The notes below the pieces were generated by a model that searched no databases, was not told the DNA's origin, and worked only from the letters and a program-made list of their open reading frames with translations. This document shows positions 8,571 through 16,502 of a DNA stretch of 64,000 nt, piece after piece. Origin of the DNA: JARRQJ01 sp963761035 (GTDB taxonomy: Bacteria; Pseudomonadota; Gammaproteobacteria; DRLM01); contig CAVXFH010000002.1 of assembly GCA_963761035.1 (NCBI GenBank), positions 2,542,001 through 2,606,000 on the forward strand, in the 5' to 3' direction. The first letter of the stretch is position 1, and every line of letters begins with the position of its first letter. The position numbers were made by a program, and so were the translations under genes.

Positions 8571-9053
8571 CTCTATCTCTTTTTAGGCAAAATGTCTTAT
8601 GTGATGTAGCAAACATCATGCCGAAGTGCTCTTCCATCCTTTGTGCTTTGTGCGAGAAAATTACTTTTCGTGAGTTCAAGCTCATATCTTCATTCGCGGC
8701 GTTAGTTAAATTTCATATTGATCTTGCCGTAAAGTGCTGATCTATTTCTCGGATAAAAAGCAACTGCGGTATTCGTGATCGTGTGACAGCTGCCCTTGAA
8801 CCAGGCGGCCATAATTCATAGTGGCCGAATCAATCAGGTCTTACGGCAATAACTTCAAAGTGGCGCGGTTGCTATGGCAACATGGTGTTTCGCCCTACTT
8901 AAATTAAACGTGAACCACGCTGATATTAGCGGTCGGCGTATTAACGGCTTGTCGCATCCCCCTTTTGCATAGTGTGCGGCAATAAGCGGCATGATTTTGC
9001 CGCTTATTCAACTTAAAGGCGCCGTAGCGCCCAATATCTATGCATTTATATGC
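8571..9053. other. Divergent regulatory region between flgA and flgB
   Basis: About 480 bases without a gene. Near the flgB side it holds a 10-bp inverted repeat (8981-9008) and then the flgB sigma-54 promoter. I found no GG-N10-GC or TAAA-N15-GCCG element oriented towards flgA. Confidence 0.5.
8981..9008. repeat. 10-bp perfect inverted repeat upstream of the flgB promoter
   Basis: AATAAGCGGC, an 8-base spacer, GCCGCTTATT. It ends 45 bases before the sigma-54 -24 element, inside the range where an enhancer-binding protein or architectural protein could sit. There is no T-run after it, so it is not a standard terminator. Operator or cruciform: undecided. Confidence 0.55.
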
Positions 9054-9069
9054 TGGCATGCATATTGCC
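9054..9069 (+). promoter_or_regulatory. Sigma-54 promoter of the flgB operon
   Basis: TGGCATG-N4-TTGCC: invariant GG and GC separated by 10 bases, close to the TGGCACG-N4-TTGCW consensus. Transcription would begin near 9081, 25 bases before the flgB ATG at 9106, which excludes the longer upstream reading frame. Confidence 0.85.
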
Positions 9070-9105
9070 TATCCTGGCTGTAGTTGCAGAATAGTGGAGA
9101 TGGCA

Positions 9106-9501
9106 ATGGCTATTAATCTGGACGAGACGCTGGGAGTACATGCGAGAGCACTTGAAATGCGAGCTTATCGTGCGCAGTTGCTGGCGACCAATATCGCGAA
9201 CGCGGACACGCCGAATTATAAATCGGTAGATATCGATTTCAAGACCGCATTGTCACAGGCCCAATCGGGTCAGTTGCCTCTGACGATAACCAATGCCGAT
9301 CAAATTCAAACCGGCGAAACGCAAGATTCCCGATATCAGCTTATGTATCGCGTTCCTATGCAACCGGCCCTGGACGGTAACACTGTGGATACACAGATAG
9401 AACAAGCCGAATTTACCCGCAATGCTGTTCAGCATCAGGCATCGTTGATGTTCCTAAGCAACCGAGTCAAGGACATCTTGTACGCAATAAAAGGACAGTA
9501 A
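9106..9501 (+). CDS. flgB: FlgB, proximal rod protein
   Basis: 131 residues, the usual length. The start at 9106 is set by GGAG six bases upstream and by the sigma-54 promoter; the in-frame ATG at 9100 is too close to GGAG. It has the N-terminal rod-family motif Leu-Leu-Ala-Thr-Asn-Ile-Ala-Asn-Ala-Asp-Thr-Pro-Asn-Tyr and a coiled C-terminal helix for stacking. FlgB forms part of the rod just above FliE/FliF and is exported through the flagellar type III gate. It is the first gene of flgBCDEFGHIJKL; flgC follows 3 bases after the stop. Confidence 0.95.
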   Translation: MAINLDETLGVHARALEMRAYRAQLLATNIANADTPNYKSVDIDFKTALSQAQSGQLPLTITNADQIQTGETQDSRYQLMYRVPMQPALDGNTVDTQIEQAEFTRNAVQHQASLMFLSNRVKDILYAIKGQ

Positions 9502-9504
9502 CAA

Positions 9505-9921
9505 ATGTCGTTGTTTAATATTTTAGATGTGGCCGGATCGGGCATGAGCGCCCAGTCGGTGAGGCTGAATGTAGTGGCGAGCAACTTGGCTAACGCGGAT
9601 AACGTCAGCGGAAGCGAAGCCGAGGCTTATCATGCAAAACAACCGGTATTCGAGGCGATATATGCCGCGGCTCGCGACAGTGATACGGGTGTCAACGGAG
9701 TGAGAGTGGCCTCCATAAGCGAGAATGACACGCCCGTGCAGTCACGATATATGCCGGGTAATCCACTTGCGGACAAGAATGGATTTGTCTATGGATCGAA
9801 CGTCAACACCATTGAGGAGATGGTCAATATGATATCGGCGTCGCGCTCTTATCAGAATAATGTCGAGGTCATGAACACTACAAAACAGATGCTGCTTCAT
9901 ACACTGAGTCTGGGCGACTAG
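9505..9921 (+). CDS. flgC: FlgC, proximal rod protein
   Basis: 138 residues. N-terminal Ser-Leu-Phe-Asn-Ile-Leu-Asp-Val-Ala-Gly-Ser-Gly-Met-Ser-Ala-Gln and the Ala-Ser-Asn-Leu-Ala-Asn-Ala-Asp signature of axial proteins. C-terminal Glu-Glu-Met-Val-Asn-Met-Ile-Ser-Ala-Ser-Arg-Ser-Tyr-Gln helix. It builds the proximal rod with FlgB and FlgF. AAAGGA lies 10 bases upstream of the ATG. Tight spacing to flgB (3 bases) and flgD (19 bases) places it in the same operon. Confidence 0.95.
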   Translation: MSLFNILDVAGSGMSAQSVRLNVVASNLANADNVSGSEAEAYHAKQPVFEAIYAAARDSDTGVNGVRVASISENDTPVQSRYMPGNPLADKNGFVYGSNVNTIEEMVNMISASRSYQNNVEVMNTTKQMLLHTLSLGD

Positions 9922-9940
9922 TCTGGAAAGGGAATAATCC

Positions 9941-10627
9941 ATGAGCAATTTTAACGTCAATTTAATGAACCAGCTTGGGTTGACCACGGCGGCGAGCAAC
10001 TCCAACAGCTCTACTGTCGCTACGGCCAGCGATCAACTTAATCAGAGCGATTTCCTGAAGCTTATGACCACCCAGCTCAACAATCAGGATCCCACGCAAC
10101 CGAGTGATAGCAGTCAAATGCTGGCGCAGATGGCTCAATTGTCCACTGTATCCGGAATCCAGTCCATGCAGAGTTCGCTGCAACAGCTGGTCAAAACCAT
10201 GATGGCTAGTCAGACTACTCAAGCAGCCGGTTTGGTCGGGCATCAAGTGATCGCGGCAGGATCCGGCGCCACCTTAACATCCAATGGACTGGCTGGCGCC
10301 ATTGATCTTACCCAGGACACCAATCAATTAACCGTGGGTATTTATGACAGTGCGGGGCAATTGGTTAAGCAAGTCAACATGGGTACGCAGAGTCAAGGAA
10401 CCGTTCCGTTTTCGTGGAACGGCATTGCGGATAACGGCGCTGCCGCCCCTGACGGACTCTATCAAATCAGGGCCTCAGCCAACATCAATGGTACAGCTCA
10501 GGCGATGAGCACCTACGTAGCGTCGACCGTGGATAGCGTGACTGTGGATTCGGCAACGCAAAATATAATGTTGAATACGTCCGGCGGAGACGCCATAAAT
10601 ATTAGCGATATAAAACAACTAATGTGA
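9941..10627 (+). CDS. flgD: FlgD, hook-cap scaffold protein
   Basis: 228 residues. N-terminal export region, then Gln-Ser-Asp-Phe-Leu-Lys-Leu-Met-Thr-Thr-Gln-Leu and Asn-Gln-Asp-Pro-Thr-Gln-Pro, which is diagnostic of FlgD. The C-terminal half carries the FlgD Ig-like/Tudor region with a Trp-Asn-Gly-Ile-Ala-Asp-Asn-Gly motif. FlgD caps the growing hook so that FlgE can polymerise and is then replaced by FlgK. AAGGGA precedes the ATG. It lies in the flgB operon between flgC and flgE. Confidence 0.94.
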   Translation: MSNFNVNLMNQLGLTTAASNSNSSTVATASDQLNQSDFLKLMTTQLNNQDPTQPSDSSQMLAQMAQLSTVSGIQSMQSSLQQLVKTMMASQTTQAAGLVGHQVIAAGSGATLTSNGLAGAIDLTQDTNQLTVGIYDSAGQLVKQVNMGTQSQGTVPFSWNGIADNGAAAPDGLYQIRASANINGTAQAMSTYVASTVDSVTVDSATQNIMLNTSGGDAINISDIKQLM

Positions 10628-10655
10628 TGTTGATACTTTGTAAGGAGAGTAAGTA

Positions 10656-11876
10656 ATGTCATTTAATATAGCATTGAGTGGTTTGAACGCATCTGCCGCC
10701 GATCTGGACGTCATTAGCAATAATATAGCTAATGTAAGTACGGACGGTTTCAAAGGATCGCGCGCAGAGTTTGCCGACATATTGACCTCAGCCAATATAG
10801 GCGCCGCCAGTACCGCCATAGGCAGCGGCGTTAACGTGGCTAAAGTCTCGCAGCAGTTTGATCAAGGAAATATTAATATTACTTCCAATGGCCTCGATCT
10901 TGCGATCAGTGGCCAGGGCTTTTTCAGGCTAAGCGATAATGGATCAATCGTATATTCTCGGGCAGGCGCATTCGGCGTAGACAACAGCGGATATATAACC
11001 AATGCCCAGAATCAAAGGTTGACGGCCTATTTGGCGGATGCCAGCGGCAATATTAGCGGCGCTCTGGGCGATCTGCAATTGAATACCGCAAATATCGTAC
11101 CCCAAGCGACGAGCAACGTTAACGTCGGTGTAAATCTTGACTCTACCGCCACGCCACCCGCTGTTGCGTTTAATTCGTCCGACCCAAGTACTTATAACAA
11201 TTCGACGTCCCTGACATTATACGATTCTCAAGGCACTAGTCATTTGGGAACTCTTTATTTCGTTAAGACAGCGGCAAATACCTGGGATACCCACATGTTG
11301 GTAGATGGTGCGGAAGTAACTCCGACGGTATCCGGGGCCGTCACGTTTAATCCTGACGGAACATTGGCGACTCCTGCGGGTGGACAAGTTGCCTATAACG
11401 CATTTCCCATCGCCGGCGCAAACAGTTTGGCGTTGAACCTGAATTATGGCTCAAGCTCGCCGAGCACTCAATTTGGCGGTAATTTCGGCGTAAATTCCTT
11501 GAGTCAGGACGGTTTTACAACGGGTCAATTAAGCGGGATAGATATCGCCAGTACGGGGAATGTCTTGGCGCGTTACACCAATGGACAGTCGAAAACATTG
11601 GGCCAAGTCGTCTTGGCGAATTTTTCAAATGCTCAGGGCCTTCGTCAACTTGGTGATACCGCATGGGCGGAAAGTTCTGAATCCGGTATTCCTTTGGTGG
11701 GGCAACCCGGGACATCTAGTCTTGGGTCAATTCAGTCTGGCGCGCTTGAGGCATCCAACGTCGATTTGACGGCTCAATTGGTTAATATGATCACGGCGCA
11801 ACGAAACTTCCAGGCCAACTCGCAGGTTATCAAGACGGAAGATGCGATCACCCAAACCATTATCAACATCCGGTAA
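10656..11876 (+). CDS. flgE: FlgE, flagellar hook protein
   Basis: 406 residues, a normal hook length. N-terminal axial motif Val-Ile-Ser-Asn-Asn-Ile-Ala-Asn-Val-Ser-Thr-Asp-Gly-Phe-Lys and C-terminal Gln-Arg-Asn-Phe-Gln-Ala-Asn-Ser-Gln-Val-Ile-Lys-Thr, with variable D1/D2 domains between. It forms the curved universal joint. TAAGGAG gives a very strong ribosome-binding site, consistent with the ~130 copies needed per hook. Confidence 0.95.
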   Translation: MSFNIALSGLNASAADLDVISNNIANVSTDGFKGSRAEFADILTSANIGAASTAIGSGVNVAKVSQQFDQGNINITSNGLDLAISGQGFFRLSDNGSIVYSRAGAFGVDNSGYITNAQNQRLTAYLADASGNISGALGDLQLNTANIVPQATSNVNVGVNLDSTATPPAVAFNSSDPSTYNNSTSLTLYDSQGTSHLGTLYFVKTAANTWDTHMLVDGAEVTPTVSGAVTFNPDGTLATPAGGQVAYNAFPIAGANSLALNLNYGSSSPSTQFGGNFGVNSLSQDGFTTGQLSGIDIASTGNVLARYTNGQSKTLGQVVLANFSNAQGLRQLGDTAWAESSESGIPLVGQPGTSSLGSIQSGALEASNVDLTAQLVNMITAQRNFQANSQVIKTEDAITQTIINIR

Positions 11877-11901
11877 CAAGATTTAAATTAGGAAGTATCA
11901 A

Positions 11902-12642
11902 ATGGACAGAATGCTGTATGTCGCCATGACAGGCGCGAAAAATACCATGTTGGCGCAGGATATCAATAATAATAACCTCGCTAATATCAATACGACGGGA
12001 TTTCGCGCCGACCTTGCGTCGTTTCAATCAGTTCCCGTGATGGGGAGCGGTTATCCAAGCCGTATCAACTCGATAGTGTCGGGGACCAATGTCGATCTCG
12101 CGGCGGGTCCGCTTATTTCGACGGGCCGCGATCTGGATGTAGCGGTAAAGGGTGATGGCTTGATTGCCGTGCAGGCGCCGGACGGTAGCGAGGCCTACAC
12201 ACGGGCGGGTGATCTGCAAATCAACAGCGCCGGCATACTGAGCACCGCCGCGGGTTATCCCGTTATGGGCAACAGCGGTCCCATCGCCATACCTCCCAAT
12301 GAAAAATTGGAGATTGGCGCCGACGGCACCATTTCGATTCAGCCCGCGGGCCAGACGCCGAACACTCTGGCTGTGGTGGATCGTATCAAATTGGTAAAAA
12401 TTCCTTCCGACCAACTGATTAAGACCAATGAGGGCCTTTTGCAAACCGTCGGTGGCGACACGCTTGCCGCGGACGGCTCGATAACATTGCAATCGGGTGT
12501 TATCGAGTCCAGCAATGTCAACGGCATTGAAGTCCTGACCAATATGATCGAATTGTCCAGACATTATGATGCGCAGGTTAAATTGTTGAAGACGGCGGAA
12601 GACAATGACGCCGCCGGCGCGCAGCTGCTGCGTTTGAGTTAA
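11902..12642 (+). CDS. flgF: FlgF, proximal rod protein
   Basis: 246 residues. It begins Met-Asp-Arg-Met-Leu-Tyr-Val-Ala-Met-Thr-Gly-Ala, characteristic of FlgF, followed by Asn-Asn-Leu-Ala-Asn-Ile-Asn-Thr-Thr-Gly-Phe. C-terminal Glu-Val-Leu-Thr-Asn-Met-Ile-Glu-Leu-Ser-Arg-His-Tyr. It links the proximal rod to FlgG. AGGA lies 9 bases before the ATG. 25 bases separate it from flgE and 22 from flgG, all in one operon. Confidence 0.94.
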   Translation: MDRMLYVAMTGAKNTMLAQDINNNNLANINTTGFRADLASFQSVPVMGSGYPSRINSIVSGTNVDLAAGPLISTGRDLDVAVKGDGLIAVQAPDGSEAYTRAGDLQINSAGILSTAAGYPVMGNSGPIAIPPNEKLEIGADGTISIQPAGQTPNTLAVVDRIKLVKIPSDQLIKTNEGLLQTVGGDTLAADGSITLQSGVIESSNVNGIEVLTNMIELSRHYDAQVKLLKTAEDNDAAGAQLLRLS

Positions 12643-12664
12643 CTTAGAGTAAGGAGCCGCAATA

Positions 12665-13450
12665 ATGAATCAATCGCTGTGGATCGCAAAGACCGGTTTG
12701 GAGGCGCAACAAACCAGAATGTCTGTCGTGTCCAATAATTTAGCCAACGTCAATACTACCGGTTTCAAGCGCAGTAATGCGGTGTTTCAGGATCTTCTAT
12801 ATCAGAATGTGCGGCAGGCTGGAGGCCAAACCTCCCAGGATACGCAATTGCCTTCCGGTCTGATGTTGGGGACCGGCACGCGTGTTGTATCCACGGAAAA
12901 AATATATTCACAGGGAAACATTGTTCAGAGCGACAATCCCCTGAATGTCGCGGTTCAAGGTAAAGGATTTTTTCAGGTACTGTTACCGGACGGTACCTTG
13001 GCCTATACCCGGGATGGAACATTTCAATTGAATTCTCAAGGTCAATTGGTGACCTCCACCGGGTATCAGGTCCAACCGGCCATCACCATCCCCAATAACG
13101 CACAGAGCGTCACTATAGGTAATGACGGCACGGTATCGGTAAGTGTCGCGGGGCAAGCCGCGCCCACACAGGTGGGGACTATGCAACTGGCGGATTTCGT
13201 GAATCCCGCCGGCCTGCAGCCCATCGGCGAAAACATGGCGGTTGAAACTGCCGCCAGCGGTTCTCCCCAAACCGGAACGCCTGGCGTAAACGGTTTAGGC
13301 ACAACCTTGCAGGGCTCGTTAGAAACTTCCAATGTCAATGTGGTCGAGGAGTTGGTGGATATGATCGAGACCCAGCGCGCCTATGAAATGAATTCCAAGG
13401 CGGTGCAATCTACAGACCAAATGTTGAGCTTCATCGTGAATAACATTTAA
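12665..13450 (+). CDS. flgG: FlgG, distal rod protein
   Basis: 261 residues, the standard length, which matters because FlgG length and copy number set distal rod length. N-terminal Ser-Leu-Trp-Ile-Ala-Lys-Thr-Gly-Leu-Glu-Ala-Gln and Ser-Asn-Asn-Leu-Ala-Asn-Val-Asn-Thr-Thr-Gly-Phe-Lys. C-terminal Glu-Leu-Val-Asp-Met-Ile-Glu-Thr-Gln-Arg-Ala-Tyr-Glu. It forms the drive shaft through the P and L rings. TAAGGAG lies 9 bases upstream. Next come the two ring genes flgH and flgI. Confidence 0.96.
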   Translation: MNQSLWIAKTGLEAQQTRMSVVSNNLANVNTTGFKRSNAVFQDLLYQNVRQAGGQTSQDTQLPSGLMLGTGTRVVSTEKIYSQGNIVQSDNPLNVAVQGKGFFQVLLPDGTLAYTRDGTFQLNSQGQLVTSTGYQVQPAITIPNNAQSVTIGNDGTVSVSVAGQAAPTQVGTMQLADFVNPAGLQPIGENMAVETAASGSPQTGTPGVNGLGTTLQGSLETSNVNVVEELVDMIETQRAYEMNSKAVQSTDQMLSFIVNNI

Positions 13451-13472
13451 TTGTGAATCGAATAGAGCAGCC

Positions 13473-14219
13473 ATGAAAATATTTCGCAGGATGGATCCGA
13501 TGAGATGGATGATGCATAGAGCGCCGTGCGTGCCGATCAGACTGACAATTTTGACAGGTGCGTTAGCACTGCTACAGGCCTGCGCAATGGCGCCGACGGA
13601 AAAAATGAGCTATGCGTCAACCCGTCCCCAGCCGGAGATGCTGCCGCCGGCGACACAGGGCGCGATCTATCAGGCGGGCCAGGAGATTTCCCTATTTCAA
13701 GACGCCAAAGCGAGACGAGTGGGAGACATTCTCACCGTGGTCCTGGTCGAGCAGACCAGCGCGAGCAAATCGGCCGATACCAGCACATCTAAAAAGCAAG
13801 ATGTCGCGTTGGCTAATCCCACTCTCTTTGGGGCGCCGTTGAGCTTCAACATGCCCGGCAATTCAAAGAGGGATCTGACCTTGGAGACTGGCGTCACAGG
13901 TACGCGCGATTTCACCGGCGCGGGAGACAGCAATCAGAGCAATAAATTGGACGGTAACGTCACGGTGACCGTCGCCGAGGTCTTGTCCAACGGCAATCTT
14001 ATCGTGCGCGGTGAGAAGCGCGTGACTATTAATAAAGGCGATGAATTTATTCAATTCTCGGGCATCGTTCGCCCCGTGGATATCGGTCCGGACAATACCG
14101 TGTTATCGACATTGGTGGCGGATGCCAAGATCAGTTATACCGGAACCGGTGAAATTGACAGCGCCAATTCCACGGGATGGCTGGCGAGATTGTTCAATAG
14201 CGCATGGTGGCCGTTCTAA
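13473..14219 (+). CDS. flgH: FlgH, L-ring lipoprotein
   Basis: 248 residues. Signal peptide with a lipobox (Leu-Gln-Ala-Cys, Cys37). Gly-Asp-Ile-Leu-Thr-Val-Val-Leu-Val-Glu-Gln-Thr-Ser-Ala-Ser-Lys is a FlgH hallmark. The C-terminal part has Gly-Asn-Leu-Ile-Val-Arg-Gly-Glu-Lys and Phe-Ile-Gln-Phe-Ser-Gly-Ile-Val-Arg-Pro. FlgH assembles the ring in the outer membrane around the rod. The signal region is long; Met7 and Met10 (13491, 13500) are possible alternative starts because the ribosome-binding site is weak. It is followed by flgI. Confidence 0.93.
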   Translation: MKIFRRMDPMRWMMHRAPCVPIRLTILTGALALLQACAMAPTEKMSYASTRPQPEMLPPATQGAIYQAGQEISLFQDAKARRVGDILTVVLVEQTSASKSADTSTSKKQDVALANPTLFGAPLSFNMPGNSKRDLTLETGVTGTRDFTGAGDSNQSNKLDGNVTVTVAEVLSNGNLIVRGEKRVTINKGDEFIQFSGIVRPVDIGPDNTVLSTLVADAKISYTGTGEIDSANSTGWLARLFNSAWWPF

Positions 14220-14257
14220 GCGAAATCTGGCGAAATCATTAGGTGCGAGTGAAAACT

Positions 14258-15373
14258 ATGACGATAAATACAATGCGCAGCGGGATCATTCTCCTGGCCA
14301 GTTTGTTGGCTTGCGCGGTGGATGTGCATGCCGAACGGATCAAGGATATTGCGACCGTGGCAGGGGTGAGAACCAATCAATTAGTCGGTTATGGATTGGT
14401 GGTAGGTCTGGACGGTACCGGGGATCAAACCAGTCAGGCGCCCTTTACCATACAAAGCTTGAAGAGCATGCTGGCGCAATTCGGTATTGTAGTGCCGGCT
14501 AACGTTACTCCGCAGTTGAAGAACGTAGCGGCGGTGGCGGTGAACGCGGAGTTGCCGGCGTTTGCCAAACCGGGCCAGACGTTGGATGTCACGGTATCAT
14601 CATTGGCCAACGCCACGAGCCTGCGCGGCGGCACATTATTGATGACGCCGTTGAAGGGTGCCAACGGTGAAACTTATGCGGTGGCGCAAGGCAGCCTGCT
14701 AGTGGGTGGGTTCGGCGCTGCAGGCAGCGACGGTTCAAAGATCACCGTCAATATACCCAGTGTTGGACGCATTCCCGGCGGCGGTACCGTAGAACGGGTT
14801 GCGCCCAGTAGTCTGGGGGGCGAAGATGCACTGGTGTTCAATCTTCATGACCCGGATTTCACCAGTGCCAAACGTATGGCCGATGCCATCAACGATGCTA
14901 TCGGTATGGGATCGGCGCAGCCCTTGGACGCTACCTCGGTCGTAGTTCAGGCGCCGCGCGATAGAGCGCAACGTGTTTCCTATATCTCCGTTCTGGAGAA
15001 TCTGACGCTGGAGCCGGGAGAAGCTCCCGCTAAGGTAATCATCAATTCGCGGACTGGCACGGTGGTGATCGGCGAGCATGTGCGGGTGACGGCCGCGGCA
15101 GTATCTCATGGTAACCTTACGGTAACCATCACCGAAAAGCCGACGGCCAGTCAACCGGCGCCATTCTCCGGTGGTAATACGGTGGTTGTTCCCGCCAGCA
15201 ATATCAAGATTACGCAGGAGGCAAATCACATGTTTCTCTTCGAGCCGGGGATATCGCTGGATAAGATCGTGCGCGCCGTCAACCAAGTTGGGGCCGCTCC
15301 CGGCGATCTGGTGGCGATTCTCGAGGCCCTGCGCGAGGCGGGAGCCCTGCATGCCGAGTTAATCGTTATATAG
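14258..15373 (+). CDS. flgI: FlgI, P-ring protein
   Basis: 371 residues. Sec signal peptide ending Val-His-Ala. The mature protein opens Glu-Arg-Ile-Lys-Asp-Ile-Ala and holds Gly-Tyr-Gly-Leu-Val-Val-Gly-Leu-Asp-Gly-Thr-Gly-Asp-Gln, the most conserved FlgI block. The ATG at 14258 is preferred over GTG at 14243 because a GAG-containing site lies 8 bases upstream. FlgI surrounds the rod in the periplasm with help from FlgA. It lies in the flgB operon. After its stop there is a 130-base gap holding a possible leader reading frame before flgJ. Confidence 0.95.
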   Translation: MTINTMRSGIILLASLLACAVDVHAERIKDIATVAGVRTNQLVGYGLVVGLDGTGDQTSQAPFTIQSLKSMLAQFGIVVPANVTPQLKNVAAVAVNAELPAFAKPGQTLDVTVSSLANATSLRGGTLLMTPLKGANGETYAVAQGSLLVGGFGAAGSDGSKITVNIPSVGRIPGGGTVERVAPSSLGGEDALVFNLHDPDFTSAKRMADAINDAIGMGSAQPLDATSVVVQAPRDRAQRVSYISVLENLTLEPGEAPAKVIINSRTGTVVIGEHVRVTAAAVSHGNLTVTITEKPTASQPAPFSGGNTVVVPASNIKITQEANHMFLFEPGISLDKIVRAVNQVGAAPGDLVAILEALREAGALHAELIVI

Positions 15374-15432
15374 GGATCATAATGGATTACGCGAGATATA
15401 AGTAAAGGGAAACGGATAGAAGGAGATATTTA

Positions 15433-15507
15433 TTGTTTCATCAAGGAAGGACGCGGGGTTCGCCAGGGACGGCAATCTATTTTGTGGTGACAGGTGAAAT
15501 TCGATGA
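15433..15507 (+). CDS. Possible 24-codon leader reading frame overlapping the flgJ start
   Basis: A TTG at 15433 follows AAGGAG by 7 bases, the strongest ribosome-binding site in the flgI-flgJ gap. The frame runs 24 sense codons and stops at a TGA that overlaps the flgJ ATG in the sequence ATGA (15504-15507). Such overlaps usually couple translation. The encoded peptide resembles nothing I know. It could equally be a chance frame; no homologue was available to check. Confidence 0.35.
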   Translation: MFHQGRTRGSPGTAIYFVVTGEIR

Positions 15508-16421
15508 CGGGCGTGAATGCCAACAACAATGTCTATACCGACTTTCAAGGCTTGGCGCAATTGCGCAATAAGGCCGCTGCCGATGCGCCTGCTGCTTTGA
15601 AGGAGGTTGGAAAGCATTTTGAAGCCATGTTTATCCAAATGATGTTGAAAAGCATGCGGGATGCTACGCCGGGAGATCCCTTGTTCGGCAACAAGGAAGG
15701 GGATTTGTACCGGGATTTGTTTGACAAGCAGATCTCCGAAAGCATGGCATCCCAGGGGTCACTGGGATTGGCGGACATTATTGTTAAACAACTACAACAC
15801 AATGCCCAATTGCAGGAGGCCAAGTCGTCAGCCGTGACCCAACAAGCCGCGCAGCCCACACCATCGCCAGATCAAAGCGCATCTGCGCAGATCGATACAA
15901 ACAAAGACATGGTTTATTCATCACCTTCGGCCTTTATTAAGGATATCTGGCCCCATGCCCAGCGGGCGGCCAAACAATTGGGCGTCGATCCTCAGGCATT
16001 GGCGGCGCAGGCGGCTTTAGAAACGGGGTGGGGCCGCAACATCGTACGCCATGCGGATGGACGTAGCAGCAACAATCTATTCGGTATTAAGGCCGGCGGC
16101 ACTTGGCAAAACGAGAGCGTGACAGTGCCGACCGTGGAGTACCACGATGGAATCGCATTTCAGGAAGCGGCGGCGTTTCGTGCCTATGACTCTCTGGCCT
16201 CGAGTTTCCAGGATTATGTGCAATTTCTCCAGAACAATCCCCGCTATAAAGATGCGCTGATGCAAGCAGATGATCCGGGCCGATTCACCGCTGCTCTTCA
16301 GCAGGCCGGCTACGCCACCGATCCGAATTATGCAGATAAAATTCAAAATATTATCGCCGGAGGCGCCTTTACTTCGGCCCTCTCTGAACTAAAGATCGGC
16401 GATGCATACCCGATAGGATAA
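15504..16421 (+). CDS. flgJ: FlgJ, rod cap with peptidoglycan-hydrolase domain
   Basis: 305 residues, the two-domain form. The N-terminal rod-cap region has Lys-His-Phe-Glu-Ala-Met-Phe-Ile-Gln-Met-Met-Leu-Lys-Ser-Met-Arg. From about residue 145 there is a glucosaminidase (GH73) domain with Gln-Ala-Ala-Leu-Glu-Thr-Gly-Trp-Gly, where the Glu is catalytic, and Asn-Asn-Leu-Phe-Gly-Ile-Lys. It caps the growing rod and opens the peptidoglycan layer for it. AGGTGAAA lies before the ATG. The gene is separated from flgI by 130 bases, with the overlapping leader frame described above. Confidence 0.94.
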   Translation: MTGVNANNNVYTDFQGLAQLRNKAAADAPAALKEVGKHFEAMFIQMMLKSMRDATPGDPLFGNKEGDLYRDLFDKQISESMASQGSLGLADIIVKQLQHNAQLQEAKSSAVTQQAAQPTPSPDQSASAQIDTNKDMVYSSPSAFIKDIWPHAQRAAKQLGVDPQALAAQAALETGWGRNIVRHADGRSSNNLFGIKAGGTWQNESVTVPTVEYHDGIAFQEAAAFRAYDSLASSFQDYVQFLQNNPRYKDALMQADDPGRFTAALQQAGYATDPNYADKIQNIIAGGAFTSALSELKIGDAYPIG

Positions 16422-16502
16422 TTAGGGATAATGTATCAAAAGTGCGGTTGGAAGGGCGATTTTGGGTCTGGATCTACAGCGACGGTATTGTAAGGATCGA
16501 TC

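Noticed and set aside
8988..9001. Sigma-54-like GGCATGATTTTGC before flgB
   Set aside because: GG and GC are 9 bases apart rather than 10, and a well-spaced element lies at 9054.
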